Positions 53,901 to 60,897 of a stretch of 64,000 nt of DNA are shown here, piece after piece. Position 1 is the first letter of the stretch. Every line of letters starts with the position of its first letter. The DNA is taken from assembly GCA_030744755.1 (NCBI GenBank), contig JASLPY010000004.1:1-64000 (forward strand), read 5' to 3'. The notes beneath the pieces are model-generated. The model ran no database searches and was not told the origin of the DNA. It worked only from the letters and a program-made list of their open reading frames with translations. The position numbers and the translations under genes were made by a program. Origin of the DNA: Kiritimatiellia bacterium. Its GTDB lineage: Bacteria; Verrucomicrobiota; Kiritimatiellia; UBA8416; JADHWI01.

Positions 53901-56066
53901 GCCATAATCGTCAACAACTGTCTGATAGTAGACAACAGCACCGCCGACGAAGGTGGGGGTGTACGAAAGAGCGTACTGAACAACTGTACGATTGTTGGCA
54001 ACAACGCGTCTGAAGGTAGCGGGGCGAGCAGATGTACGGTTAACAACAGCATACTGTGGAACAACCCGGGATCCGGTGGCAACTGGCTGGACAGCACGCT
54101 GAGCTCTAGCTGTACAACCCCTCTCCCGCCCGGTTCCGGCAACATTGCGGATGACCCCCAGTTCGTGGCGGACGGTGATTTTCATCTCATGGCTTCATCG
54201 CCATGTATCGGTGCAGGAAGTAATGCACTTGCATCCGGTTCGACGGATCTGGACGGATTGCCCAGAATCATTGGTGGTACGGTGGACATGGGGGCGTATG
54301 AGGCCGAGTCGCAGGGGTTCTCGCCAGTCCATTACGTCTCGCCAGTCGGCGCGAACCAGTATCCGTACACGAACTGGGCCGGTGCTGCTACGACTATCCA
54401 GGTTGCGATCGATGTGGCTCAATCCAACGACCTGGTGCTGGTTACAAACGGTGTATATAACACTGGGGGTGCAGTCGCACCGGGCCATTCGCTATCGAAC
54501 CGTGTCTCCATGACGAAACCCATAACTCTGCAATCAGTGGAAGGGTCAGGTGTAACCGTCATAGATGGTGCTCCGGGATCCAATGGAGGTCTCGATACTG
54601 ATGCTGTACGCGGAGTCTTCATGACCGCGGGATCATCCCTGGCCGGTTTCACAGTTACCAATGGGCATACTCACGGAACAAGTGGAGACAATGTGGACCA
54701 GGCTGGAGGCGGGATCTTTCTGGCAAGCGGGTGCGTTGTCTCGAATTGCATCCTGGCCGGTAACTCGGCCGTGATTGGGGGAGGGGCGTATCATGAGGGC
54801 GGAGGAGTTCTGTCCAACTGTACTGTTTCCGGAGACGAAGCCCTTGACTACGGCGGAGCGGTCTACCTGGATGTCGGCGGTAGTATTCTGGACTGCGTGG
54901 TTTCGAATAATTCCGCGGATCTGTACGGTGGCGGGGTGAGGATTTATCTCGCTGGAGAGATGCGGGACTGCCTTGTGGTCAGCAATTACGTCGGATCTGT
55001 TGGGGGAGGTGTTCATATCCAGATTGGGGGAACGGTTGATAACTGTACCTTCAACAACAATACCGCATACAGCGGCGGCGGTGGGGCCGGACTTACGGTG
55101 GGAGGGATTCTCAGCAACTGCACTCTAACTGCGAATACTGCAACCGGAGCTCTGTGGACGTCCGGCGGCGGTGTGTTCATATCCGGCGGCGGGCAACTGG
55201 TGGAGTGCACGTTGACAGGCAATTCTTCGGGCCATGGCGGCGGAGTGTTTCTTGTCGATGACGGCAGCCTTGCAAGGTGCAGATTGACGGACAACACGGC
55301 TGACCAGGGCGGCGGAGCTTACCTGGATTCGGGCGGTCTGCTCGCGGACTGTCTCCTGGCAGGCAATTTGGCAACATTCGGTGGTGGGGCAAGCCTGACG
55401 CACTTCGGCGAGCTGACCGGTTGCACGCTGACCGGCAATTCCGCCGACAGCGGCGGAGGTGTGGGTTTCCTGGCCTTTGGGACACTTGAAAACTGCATAG
55501 TCTGGGGCAACACAGGCAGCAACGGTGCCAACATTCACAATAGTGGCACGGTTCTCTATTGCTGTGCCTTGGGCGGGCTCACACACGGGCTGAACGGTTG
55601 TATTACCAATGATCCGCAGTTCATCTCATCAAACGACTATCATTTGGCCGCATCATCTCCGTGTATCGATGCGGGCAGCAACAGCTTCGTGGCCACTTCG
55701 ATTGACTTAGATGAACTGACCCGTATCGTCAATGGCACGGTGGACATGGGGGCATACGAATACCAGTGGCCGGATACCGACGGGGACGGTCTGTCGGACA
55801 GGCATGAGTACTTCGCCGGTACGTCTGACACCAACCCGGCATCCTGTTTTGTATTCGAAGATATCACGCCGGGTGGTTCTAACGGCGTTGTGATCAGTTG
55901 GCAGGGCATTGAAGGTAAACAATATGGTCTGTATCGTTCGACAAATCTCTTCGTCGAACCGTTACCCATCCAGACAAACATCCCGGGCGTCGAACCCATG
56001 AACACCGTCACAGACACCACGGCCGTAGGCTACGGACCCTGGTATTACCGTGTCTGGTTGGAGTAG
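47991..56066 (+). CDS. Giant exported beta-helix/PKD surface protein
   Basis: A 2691-residue protein starting at GTG with GGGGAG upstream; signal peptide to about LIA-D. Six right-handed beta-helix modules each begin YVS(P)-x-G...AATNIQxAVD and carry arrays of GGGAY-x-GTLxNCxxSGN turns. Four PKD domains (WDFGDGT or WDWGDGT...SHAWS) separate modules 1 to 5: about 49206-49470, 50405-50660, 51595-51850 and 52910-53165. The C terminus has a calcium-type DTDGDGLSDRHEY and a closing domain (VVISWQGIEGKQYGLYRSTN) common in Kiritimatiellota surface proteins. Likely roles are glycan binding or cleavage, or adhesion. DNA of modules 2 to 4 is very similar, a sign of tandem duplication. Confidence 0.85.
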   Translation: MRRKTCWYPTLLSLCLGWALLPVSLIADHYVSISGGGHPEGSHTYPYTNWASAATNIQAAVDASSGDDVLLDDDHFFTSSQIKLTNGITVRGITSNPADVIVDGGGDHRVFHLGGHACVVMSLTITNGAGVWAGGGVYCTDKTPLITNCVLSGNQSTYGAGTYYGTLHNCTVSGNTASGSGGGAMYATLNSCTLSGNTAGTWNGEGGGACNCTLNNCTLSNNYGDYGGGAEGSTLNNCTLFDNASRSNGGGTWGGTLNNCILFGNQSTYGGGTYSGTLKGCTLFNNTADRGGGALYGTLKNCTLSYNTASVYGGGASGATLYNCILWYNSAPTGTNWNEGTIRYSCTTPLPDGEGNIDENPLLASVSHLSSASPCVGQGSTNYSTGVDIDGETWLDPPSIGCDEYRIGSVTGAIEIVIDPEQILFGAHTNIGFTARISGRTSGSQWDFGDGTVISNQPYVSHAWSTKGAYDVTFTAFNEQYPSGISATSTVYVAMPQYVSPYGNHVPPFATWADAATNIQSAVDEAVSGIAEILVTNGVYHSGGRAVYGSMANRVVIDRPVTVQSVNGPDVTVITGHGPPGSEAVRCAYVGADSVLAGFTLTNGCTLASGDTINEMAGGGVWCEEGAVVSNCVIAGCQSASYGGGVYKGTLVGCLISGNEADEDGGGAFQSTLNNSALFGNSSELGGGAYGGTLKNCSLSFNTASSHGGGAYGSTLRNSIIWYNSAPNGANWSGGTHRYNCTTPLPSGEGNIDDNPLLASFSRLSSGSPCIGQGSAAYASGVDIDGEAWLDPPSIGCDEYRPGSVTGAIEIAIEPEHTLFGSEFDVDFTAWVNGRTTGSAWDFGDGTIVSNQPHVSHAWSTTGAYDVVLTAFNEEHTGGVSATATVHVVYAQYISPNGEHVAPFLSWTDAATNIQAAVDTDVPGVDLILVTNGVYDTGGRSVSGNMKNRVAIDRQLTVRSVNGPEVTIIKGLGPLGDGAYRCAHLASDAALAGFTLTNGYTRNSGDGGTQQSGGGVWCEEGAVVSNCVITGCQSAGDGGGAYNGTLVNCMVSGNQAGDDGGGTYQSTLSNCALFGNTVSERGGGAYGGVLNNCTLSGNTALLYGGGAHGSTLHNCILWYNSAANGTNWHNGTLNYCCTTPLPDGEGNIEENPLLASFLHLSSASPCIGLGSTNYTSGTDIDGEAWADPPSMGCDEYWPDSITGALLVAISPEYTVVGEGIYVSFMGLIEGRTHGNSWDWGDGTVSSNQVHVSHVWSGVGAYTVILTAFNDTYPEGISATAIVEIVGEQYVSPSGTHVSPFVSWHTAATSIQSAVDVEVPGVELILVTNGVYDTGGRAVYGSMTNRVAIDRPITVRSVNGPEVTTIEGQGPLGNGAYRCAYVASNAVLDGFTLTNGYTRTTGNAAKEMSGGGVWCEEGAVVSNCIVVGNHAEEDAGGAYGGALFNCIIANNEAGDDGAGAYRGSASYCELRNNIAINRGGGANECVLRNCIIAGNSAFDGGGAHGGDLSNCLVYDNEASDDGGGVDEASIVNNCTIVYNVAADEGGGIRDSVANNCIAWYNTAAVGDNHFQCTVSFSCATPKPTGTGNISEDPIFADAAHLGAGSPCIGQGSPAYTTNGVDIDGEAWADPPSMGCDEYVAGGATGELSVAIEAESTRFVNGLEVTFRGFVEGRASGHWWDWGDGSSSSNQLQSSHAWSTPGTYDVTFTAVNDTYPSGVVATVTVNVTNLPIHYVNWSNSTPESPYTTWSTAATNIQDAVDAAVEVGAIVMVTNGVYDNGGRAVHGSMTNRVVIDRPITVCSVNGPTVTSIKGKGPKGNSAIRCAYVGTNAVLSGFTLTNGFTRKAGDFATEQGGGGIWCEGSALVTNCVIAGCSSTGDGGGAYKGRLIDCTLQGNDAGDDGGGAYKGELDSCTLKDNHADDHGGGANGGILRNCTITGNTAYDGGGAHEGELHNCIVSGNSASDDGGGIDEAIIVNNCLIVDNSTADEGGGVRKSVLNNCTIVGNNASEGSGASRCTVNNSILWNNPGSGGNWLDSTLSSSCTTPLPPGSGNIADDPQFVADGDFHLMASSPCIGAGSNALASGSTDLDGLPRIIGGTVDMGAYEAESQGFSPVHYVSPVGANQYPYTNWAGAATTIQVAIDVAQSNDLVLVTNGVYNTGGAVAPGHSLSNRVSMTKPITLQSVEGSGVTVIDGAPGSNGGLDTDAVRGVFMTAGSSLAGFTVTNGHTHGTSGDNVDQAGGGIFLASGCVVSNCILAGNSAVIGGGAYHEGGGVLSNCTVSGDEALDYGGAVYLDVGGSILDCVVSNNSADLYGGGVRIYLAGEMRDCLVVSNYVGSVGGGVHIQIGGTVDNCTFNNNTAYSGGGGAGLTVGGILSNCTLTANTATGALWTSGGGVFISGGGQLVECTLTGNSSGHGGGVFLVDDGSLARCRLTDNTADQGGGAYLDSGGLLADCLLAGNLATFGGGASLTHFGELTGCTLTGNSADSGGGVGFLAFGTLENCIVWGNTGSNGANIHNSGTVLYCCALGGLTHGLNGCITNDPQFISSNDYHLAASSPCIDAGSNSFVATSIDLDELTRIVNGTVDMGAYEYQWPDTDGDGLSDRHEYFAGTSDTNPASCFVFEDITPGGSNGVVISWQGIEGKQYGLYRSTNLFVEPLPIQTNIPGVEPMNTVTDTTAVGYGPWYYRVWLE

Positions 56067-56124
56067 GGCAGGGGTTCTGCAGAGCACAAAGCAGCGGCAC
56101 AATAGCATTAGCATTCCATGGACC

Positions 56125-56151
56125 TGGTCCACCTCGTAGCGGTGGACCTAC
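56125..56151. repeat. GTCCACC palindromic element, arm A with partial core
   Basis: Arm A alone, just after the beta-helix stop codon. The preceding 50 bases (GAGCACAAAGCAGC and following) align with the right half of the 79-bp core of copies 58777-58855 and 63691-63769, with a shift of about three bases, so this is a left-truncated element. Confidence 0.7.
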
Positions 56152-56192
56152 TTGAGAAGTTGATGTGCAGCAGTGATAATTGCATGCACGAA

Positions 56193-57176
56193 CTACTTCT
56201 CAACCACCCAGATATTGCGGTAGCGGACCGGGTTGCCGTGTTGCTGGAGGTAGATTGGGCCAGGCTCGGCGCCTTCCCTGAGCTTTGAGGCCGTTGTCGA
56301 ATGGTCGCAGACGACATCTTTCTGAATGACAACGCCGTTGAGTACAACTGTCATTACAGCATTATCGGTCTTCTTTCCGTCCTTGTACCTTGCAGCCTTG
56401 AACTCTATGTCATAGGTCTGCCAGCTCAGTGGCGGCAAGCACATGTTGAGATCGGGTGCCTTGATGGAGTACAGGCCGCCTGTCTCGTTTATCTTGCCTT
56501 CAAGGCCAAACGAATCGAGCATTTGTGCTTCGTAACGGCCCTGCACGTAGATGCCGCTGTTGCCACGGCCCTGGCCGCGGGCGTGAGGTTTGTAGGGGAT
56601 TCGGAATTCCAGGTGGACATTGTGATCCTGAAGCTTCTTCTTGCTCCATGTCCCCTCCATGAGCAGCTTGTCTTCGCTTATGCGGCCTTTTTCCCAGTTG
56701 TCCGCACTGCTGCCGTCGAAGAGAACCGAGGCGTCTTGAGGCGGCTTGGCTCCAAGAGTTGGGCTGCTGCGTTCTATTCGGTTCAACTCCGCAACGGTCT
56801 TGCCGTCTGCTTCGAGTGTCAGCTTGCCGTTCTTGATCGTTACCTTGTAAGGGGCGCCCTCGCAGGTCGTCATGCCTTCAGCTGTCTGGCCTGAGATCTT
56901 CGTGCGTTTCTTGGACTTGTCCCAGCCCACTCCTGGAAGTCCGCCTTCAAGAATGTAGGCGTCGAACTTGTGGTCGCCAAGAGCCACAACCTGGACGCCG
57001 AACTTCGTGTCAGGCCCGCCTCTTTCTGAACCGTACTCGCCTTGTACCAGGAAATCGGGATCTTCTGCCCTGGCCTTGGCCGGATCAATCCATGTCTTTC
57101 CCTTGCCTGCCGCGAAAACGGTGCCGGATATTGCCAGGGTTGCTGCTGCAAGTGACAACGCTGCAAAACGCCTCAT
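56193..57176 (-). CDS. Exported DUF1080 (3-keto-disaccharide hydrolase-like) protein
   Basis: A 327-residue protein with a signal peptide (MRRFAALSLAAATLAISGTVFA). The C-terminal 190 residues have the DUF1080 concanavalin-like fold: VLFDGSSADNW, NVHLEFRIPY, GNSGIYVQGRYEAQMLDSFG and PIYLQQHGNPVRYRNIWVVE. Members include 3-keto-glycoside hydrolases that act after sugar oxidation, which fits the Gfo/Idh/MocA genes in the window. The N-terminal part is a smaller domain of unknown role. AAGGAGGAG lies 8 nt before the ATG, a strong ribosome site. Confidence 0.88.
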   Translation of the reverse strand: MRRFAALSLAAATLAISGTVFAAGKGKTWIDPAKARAEDPDFLVQGEYGSERGGPDTKFGVQVVALGDHKFDAYILEGGLPGVGWDKSKKRTKISGQTAEGMTTCEGAPYKVTIKNGKLTLEADGKTVAELNRIERSSPTLGAKPPQDASVLFDGSSADNWEKGRISEDKLLMEGTWSKKKLQDHNVHLEFRIPYKPHARGQGRGNSGIYVQGRYEAQMLDSFGLEGKINETGGLYSIKAPDLNMCLPPLSWQTYDIEFKAARYKDGKKTDNAVMTVVLNGVVIQKDVVCDHSTTASKLREGAEPGPIYLQQHGNPVRYRNIWVVEK

Positions 57177-57293
57177 GTTAAACTCCTCCTTAATCCTGTG
57201 ATAGACGACAAATGCCCGACGCTACGGGCGTGTTAAGAGAGGCCTGAATATAGCGCAGGCGGTTCCTCTCGGCAAGGGTGTACAGGGAAGGTG

Positions 57294-57432
57294 GAGATCT
57301 GAATTCTAACCTGCCCGCAATGCTACGCATAGCGTTGTAGGCGGGCGAATTCAGCTACGGGATGTGGGATCTCTCCTGTAGCTGAATCCGCTTGGCCTCC
57401 AAAGCCTCGGCGGCGGAGGGTGAGGATTCAGA
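57294..57432. repeat. GAATTC palindrome cluster, copy 3, with two loop insertions
   Basis: Same two-unit plan as the copy at 13466-13543, but each loop is occupied. Unit 1 has a 36-bp insert (57311-57346) between GAATTCTAAC and GAATTCAG; the insert is itself palindromic, with GCCCGC/GCGGGC outside and AATGCTA/TAGCGTT inside. Unit 2 has a 30-bp insert (57391-57420) between GAATCCG and TGAGGATTCAG, containing AGCCTCGGCGG. The region lies between the DUF1080 and PQQ-like genes. Confidence 0.8.
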
Positions 57433-57472
57433 CGTGCAACCTGGTGAGTAAGTAAGGCGCTTCACTTTGGGA

Positions 57473-58690
57473 TTACCGCGAAAGCTTATACACGTACAGG
57501 TTATCCCAATACCTGAGGTACATCTTGCCGTCCAATATCACTGGGTGGGTCAGGTAGAGTTGGCGGTTCTCCCGGGGTAGTTGGGCCGTGCTTGCAATCT
57601 TGAACCCGCCCGGCGAGGTCTCTACCAGTGCCAGCAGTCCCTGGTCGCTTATGCAGTAAAGCATACCGTCGGCATAGGTCAGAGAAGTCTTCCTCATCTT
57701 CGGGTCATTTTGAGCAATCTTTCCCGTGAGAAACTCAGCGCATACAAACCCGACCTTCTTCTGCCTGCACGTGCTGCCGTAAAGATGGTCCCCCACAAGG
57801 AGAACGTCGCCGTGACAGTTGTCAAAGGCCTTGTTGTACCAGATCTCGTCTACACCGCTCTGATCGGGCTTTATCTTCAACAGGCGAGAGCCGCCGCTGT
57901 GTCCGCTGGTCACAAACACGTAGCCGTCCTTGAACATTGGTGAATTCACCGCCTGGTTGTAGCGGGTAGGGTGGGGGTGCGACCAAAGCAACTTCCCCGT
58001 CTTGATATCAACACTGATTACCGACTTCTGCGCCAGTGCAATCAGTTGCCTGACGCCCTTGTACGTGACAATGATGGGTGAAGTATAAGTTGCGACCTCG
58101 TTCAGTTCGCTATTCACCCAGACAGTCTCGCCTGTGTTCTTGTTCAATGCCACCACCAGCGCCTCAGGTCCGCCGGGCATGCAGAATGCGAGGTCGCCGT
58201 CTATCGCGATGCTCTCGGACATTGCCCATATGCCATAGCGTCCCTTGAACTTCTCGTGTACATCCACGGCCCATCTCTCTTTGCCCGTCTTCGCGTCGAA
58301 CGAACCAAACCTGCCCGTGGGGTTCATCTGCAGAACGAAGCCGTCATCGTAGGTGGGAACAGTTCGCGAACCCGGATACGCCCCCGTCCAGCTTGCTCCG
58401 TTGACGGTCTCCCAAAGCAGCTTGCCTTCCATGTCCAGGGCAATGACCTTTTCCTCGCTGCCGAAATCACCAGTGAGGAAGATTCTGTTGTCGGCTACAG
58501 AGACCATCGAGTAGCCCTTGCCGCAATTGGAGTACTTCCATATGAGTTCGGGCCCGCCTTCAGGCAGCGTTTTCAGAAGCCCGGTCTCGGTCGACATGTT
58601 GTCACGGTTCGGACCATGCAACTGAGGCCAATCACCGGCTGTGGCCGTTGCTGCGAGTAATGCCATGATTGTGATTAGTGTTATTTTCAT
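57473..58690 (-). CDS. Exported PQQ-like beta-propeller protein (2)
   Basis: A 405-residue paralogue of the protein at 37702-38949. After the signal (MKITLITIMALLAATATA) comes GDWPQLHGPNRDNMSTETG, the typical start. Blades include VIALDMEGKLLWETVNG, FGSFDAKTGKERWAVDV and VISVDIKTGKLLWSHPHP. It has the same length and order of blades as its paralogue and the same WAMSESIAIDGDLAFCMPGG segment in place of WGLAESPLVTGDK. No catalytic residues were identified. ATG 58690 gives a clean signal peptide; TTG 58696 is just upstream. Confidence 0.88.
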   Translation of the reverse strand: MKITLITIMALLAATATAGDWPQLHGPNRDNMSTETGLLKTLPEGGPELIWKYSNCGKGYSMVSVADNRIFLTGDFGSEEKVIALDMEGKLLWETVNGASWTGAYPGSRTVPTYDDGFVLQMNPTGRFGSFDAKTGKERWAVDVHEKFKGRYGIWAMSESIAIDGDLAFCMPGGPEALVVALNKNTGETVWVNSELNEVATYTSPIIVTYKGVRQLIALAQKSVISVDIKTGKLLWSHPHPTRYNQAVNSPMFKDGYVFVTSGHSGGSRLLKIKPDQSGVDEIWYNKAFDNCHGDVLLVGDHLYGSTCRQKKVGFVCAEFLTGKIAQNDPKMRKTSLTYADGMLYCISDQGLLALVETSPGGFKIASTAQLPRENRQLYLTHPVILDGKMYLRYWDNLYVYKLSR

Positions 58691-59025
58691 GACCAAATCA
58701 TAATGCGCTCACGTCTGGAAGGCAAGCTGTGGTGCATCCGGAGCTCCCAGTACGTCCACCGCTACGAGGTGGACGGTGCATTTCTTGCGGGTGTGCGCGT
58801 GCGAATGTTGGCCTGAAGCATAAGGCAGGTACCGACAGTCTGCATTGCATTGGCTTGGTCCACCTCATAGCGGCGGACCTACTTTCTGCTGTCGGCAAGC
58901 CACTAACCATCAACCATGAAACCATCAACCATAGGATCTCTGCTCTCAGCAGAGATCCTCAATATGGCTTTACATCCATTCAGGGAGCTCGCAGTATTAC
59001 TGGAATCCAGATTGGAGCCCGCGGA
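58691..59025. other. Divergent intergenic region with a complete palindromic element
   Basis: Between the PQQ-like and MoxR starts. It contains the full GTCCACC element 58750-58882 and a short repeated AACCATC tract (58909-58931), followed by the 7-bp hairpin arms CTCTGCT/AGCAGAG near 58938. No gene seen. An in-frame plus-strand extension of moxR runs through the repeat but lacks a ribosome site. Confidence 0.6.
58750..58882. repeat. Complete GTCCACC element: 27-bp inverted ends around a 79-bp core
   Basis: Arm B 58750-58776, core 58777-58855 (79 bp) and arm A 58856-58882 make 133 bp. The arms are inverted copies of each other, as terminal inverted repeats, and each is also a palindrome. The core has the same length as that of 63691-63769 and matches it at GAAGCA and GGCAG in the same positions. 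No coding capacity is seen. Confidence 0.85.
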
Positions 59026-60015
59026 ATGACAGACGATATAGACAAACTGAACGAACCGTTTGAAGAAGAGGCGGAAGTCCTGAAGGGCGTAAAAGACGAG
59101 ATCGCCAAGGTTGTCGTCGGCCAGCACCAGATGATAGACCGCTTCCTGATCTCCCTGATATGCAATGCCCACGTACTGATCGAAGGAATTCCCGGCCTGG
59201 CAAAAACGCTGGCTGTCAAGACGCTTTCCGACGTGCTCCAGTTCTCGTTTCAGCGCATACAGTTCACGCCGGATCTTTTGCCGGGCGATCTCATCGGAAC
59301 TCTGATCTACAACCAGTCAACAGGCGAGTTTGCTCCGCACAGGGGCCCGATCTTCAATAACATAATCCTGGCCGACGAGATTAACCGTGCGCCAGCAAAG
59401 GTTCAGAGCGCTTTGCTTGAAGCTATGCAGGAACGGCAGGTCACCATCGGCAAAGATTCTTTCCCTCTCGACGATCCGTTCCTGGTGCTCGCCACCCAGA
59501 ACCCGATAGAGCAGGAGGGGACTTATCCCCTGCCCGAAGCCCAGGTGGACAGGTTCATGTTCAAGCTCAAGCTGGATTATCCGTCCCGTGAAGAGGAGCA
59601 CGAGATAATCAGGAAGATGGCTAAGAGCACGCCAGATCTCAGTGTTAATCCGGTCCTGCGCCCAGAGGATTTTACGCGGCTCAGAGCCCTGGTTGACCAG
59701 GTGTTCATGGACGAAAAGATTGAGAAGTACATTCTCGACATTGTCGCGGCCACGAGGGATCCGGGCGAGTTCAAGCTTGGCATGGACGGCCTGATTCGTT
59801 TCGGTGCCTCACCCCGGGCCAGTATCTACCTGGTGATGGCCGCTCGCGCACAGGCTATCATCGAGGGCCGCAGCTACGTAGTGCCCGACGATGTCAAGAA
59901 TGTCGGCATGGATATTCTGCGTCACCGGCTGATTCTTACTTATCGTGCCGAAGCCGAAGATGTCACACCAGAGGACCTTATTGAGAAGATCTTCAATGCC
60001 ATAGAGGTCCCCTAA
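59026..60015 (+). CDS. moxR: MoxR-family AAA+ ATPase
   Basis: A 329-residue cytoplasmic AAA+ chaperone. Walker A is GIPGLAKT within 54-61, Walker B IILADEIN (113-120) and sensor 1 LATQNPIEQEGTYPLPEAQ. The C-terminal lid (RASIYLVMAARAQAIIEGR) is typical. MoxR proteins work with von Willebrand (VWA) proteins encoded beside them to mature or activate membrane complexes. GGAG is 9 nt before ATG 59026. It is the first of five tightly packed genes: no intergenic base separates it from the DUF58 gene. Confidence 0.94.
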   Translation: MTDDIDKLNEPFEEEAEVLKGVKDEIAKVVVGQHQMIDRFLISLICNAHVLIEGIPGLAKTLAVKTLSDVLQFSFQRIQFTPDLLPGDLIGTLIYNQSTGEFAPHRGPIFNNIILADEINRAPAKVQSALLEAMQERQVTIGKDSFPLDDPFLVLATQNPIEQEGTYPLPEAQVDRFMFKLKLDYPSREEEHEIIRKMAKSTPDLSVNPVLRPEDFTRLRALVDQVFMDEKIEKYILDIVAATRDPGEFKLGMDGLIRFGASPRASIYLVMAARAQAIIEGRSYVVPDDVKNVGMDILRHRLILTYRAEAEDVTPEDLIEKIFNAIEVP

Positions 60016-60897
60016 ATGCTGGACACGTTGGAAAGCAAGATCCGACATATCCAGGTCTACAGCAACAAGATTGTCGATGAACTCCTGGCCGGCGAATACC
60101 ACAGTGTCTTCAAGGGGCACGGGATGGAATTCAACGAGGTGCGCGAATACGAGCATGGCGACGAGATTCGTACAATCAACTGGCAGATCACGGCCCGTGT
60201 CGGAAGGCCTTTTGTCAAGAGATACGTGGAAGAGCGGGAACTGACGCTGTTCTTCCTTGTAGATCTTTCAGGGTCGGGTTCGTTTGGAAGTGGAAAAAAG
60301 AGCAAGAACGAGGTCGCCGCCGAGCTTTGCGCCCTCCTGGCATTCTCCGCAATCAAGAACAGCGACAAGGTGGGGCTCATCATCTTCACCGACCGCATCG
60401 AGCACATTGTTCCCCCGGGCCGTGGCAAACAGCATGTGCTCCGTATTATCCGCGAGCTTCTCTCCTTTCAATCCCCGGGCGCGGGTACCGATATCCGACT
60501 GGCCCTGGATTACTTCGGCCATCTTCACGCCAAGAAATCGGTTGCCTTCATTGTGTCGGATTTCCAGGACGAAGGGTTCGAGGATGCAATGTCGCTGATC
60601 TCGAAACGGCATGATCTTATTGCTGTGTCCATCAGCGATCCAGCAGAACGCTCCCTACCTGCAGCCGGACTGCTGACCTTACGCGACCCGGAGACGGATG
60701 AGACGGTCGTCATCGATACCTCCTCGGCAAGGGTTCGCAGGCGCTTCAAAGAAGCCGCGGCGTCTCGGCGCGCGCGTCTCAGCGACATTCTTGTCAGGAG
60801 AAACGTGGATGAGATTGCGATCTCCGTAGAGAAGGATCTCGTATCCGAGCTGATACGTTTCTTCAAAACCCGGGAGAGGCGAGGTCAGCATGGATGA
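60016..60897 (+). CDS. DUF58 (VWA-like) protein of the Bat operon
   Basis: A 293-residue protein. GHGMEFNEVREYEHGDEIRT and NWQITARVGRPFVKRYVEE are the DUF58 signature, and FFLVDLSGSGSF is a DxSxS metal-site motif of the VWA-like fold. It is the usual partner of MoxR in aerotolerance (Bat) operons. No membrane segment is apparent, so it should be cytoplasmic, with substrate proteins docking through the metal site. It starts right after the moxR stop and overlaps the next gene by 8 bases. Confidence 0.9.
   Translation: MLDTLESKIRHIQVYSNKIVDELLAGEYHSVFKGHGMEFNEVREYEHGDEIRTINWQITARVGRPFVKRYVEERELTLFFLVDLSGSGSFGSGKKSKNEVAAELCALLAFSAIKNSDKVGLIIFTDRIEHIVPPGRGKQHVLRIIRELLSFQSPGAGTDIRLALDYFGHLHAKKSVAFIVSDFQDEGFEDAMSLISKRHDLIAVSISDPAERSLPAAGLLTLRDPETDETVVIDTSSARVRRRFKEAAASRRARLSDILVRRNVDEIAISVEKDLVSELIRFFKTRERRGQHG

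Noticed and set aside
53202-54185. Long minus-strand frames opposite the beta-helix gene
   Set aside because: They arise from the repetitive, GC-skewed codon use of the real gene; residue composition is implausible (Thr/Ala/Val runs, no motifs).
58729-59025. Long N-terminal extension of MoxR
   Set aside because: It runs through the GTCCACC element and has no ribosome site; ATG 59026 gives the usual MoxR length.
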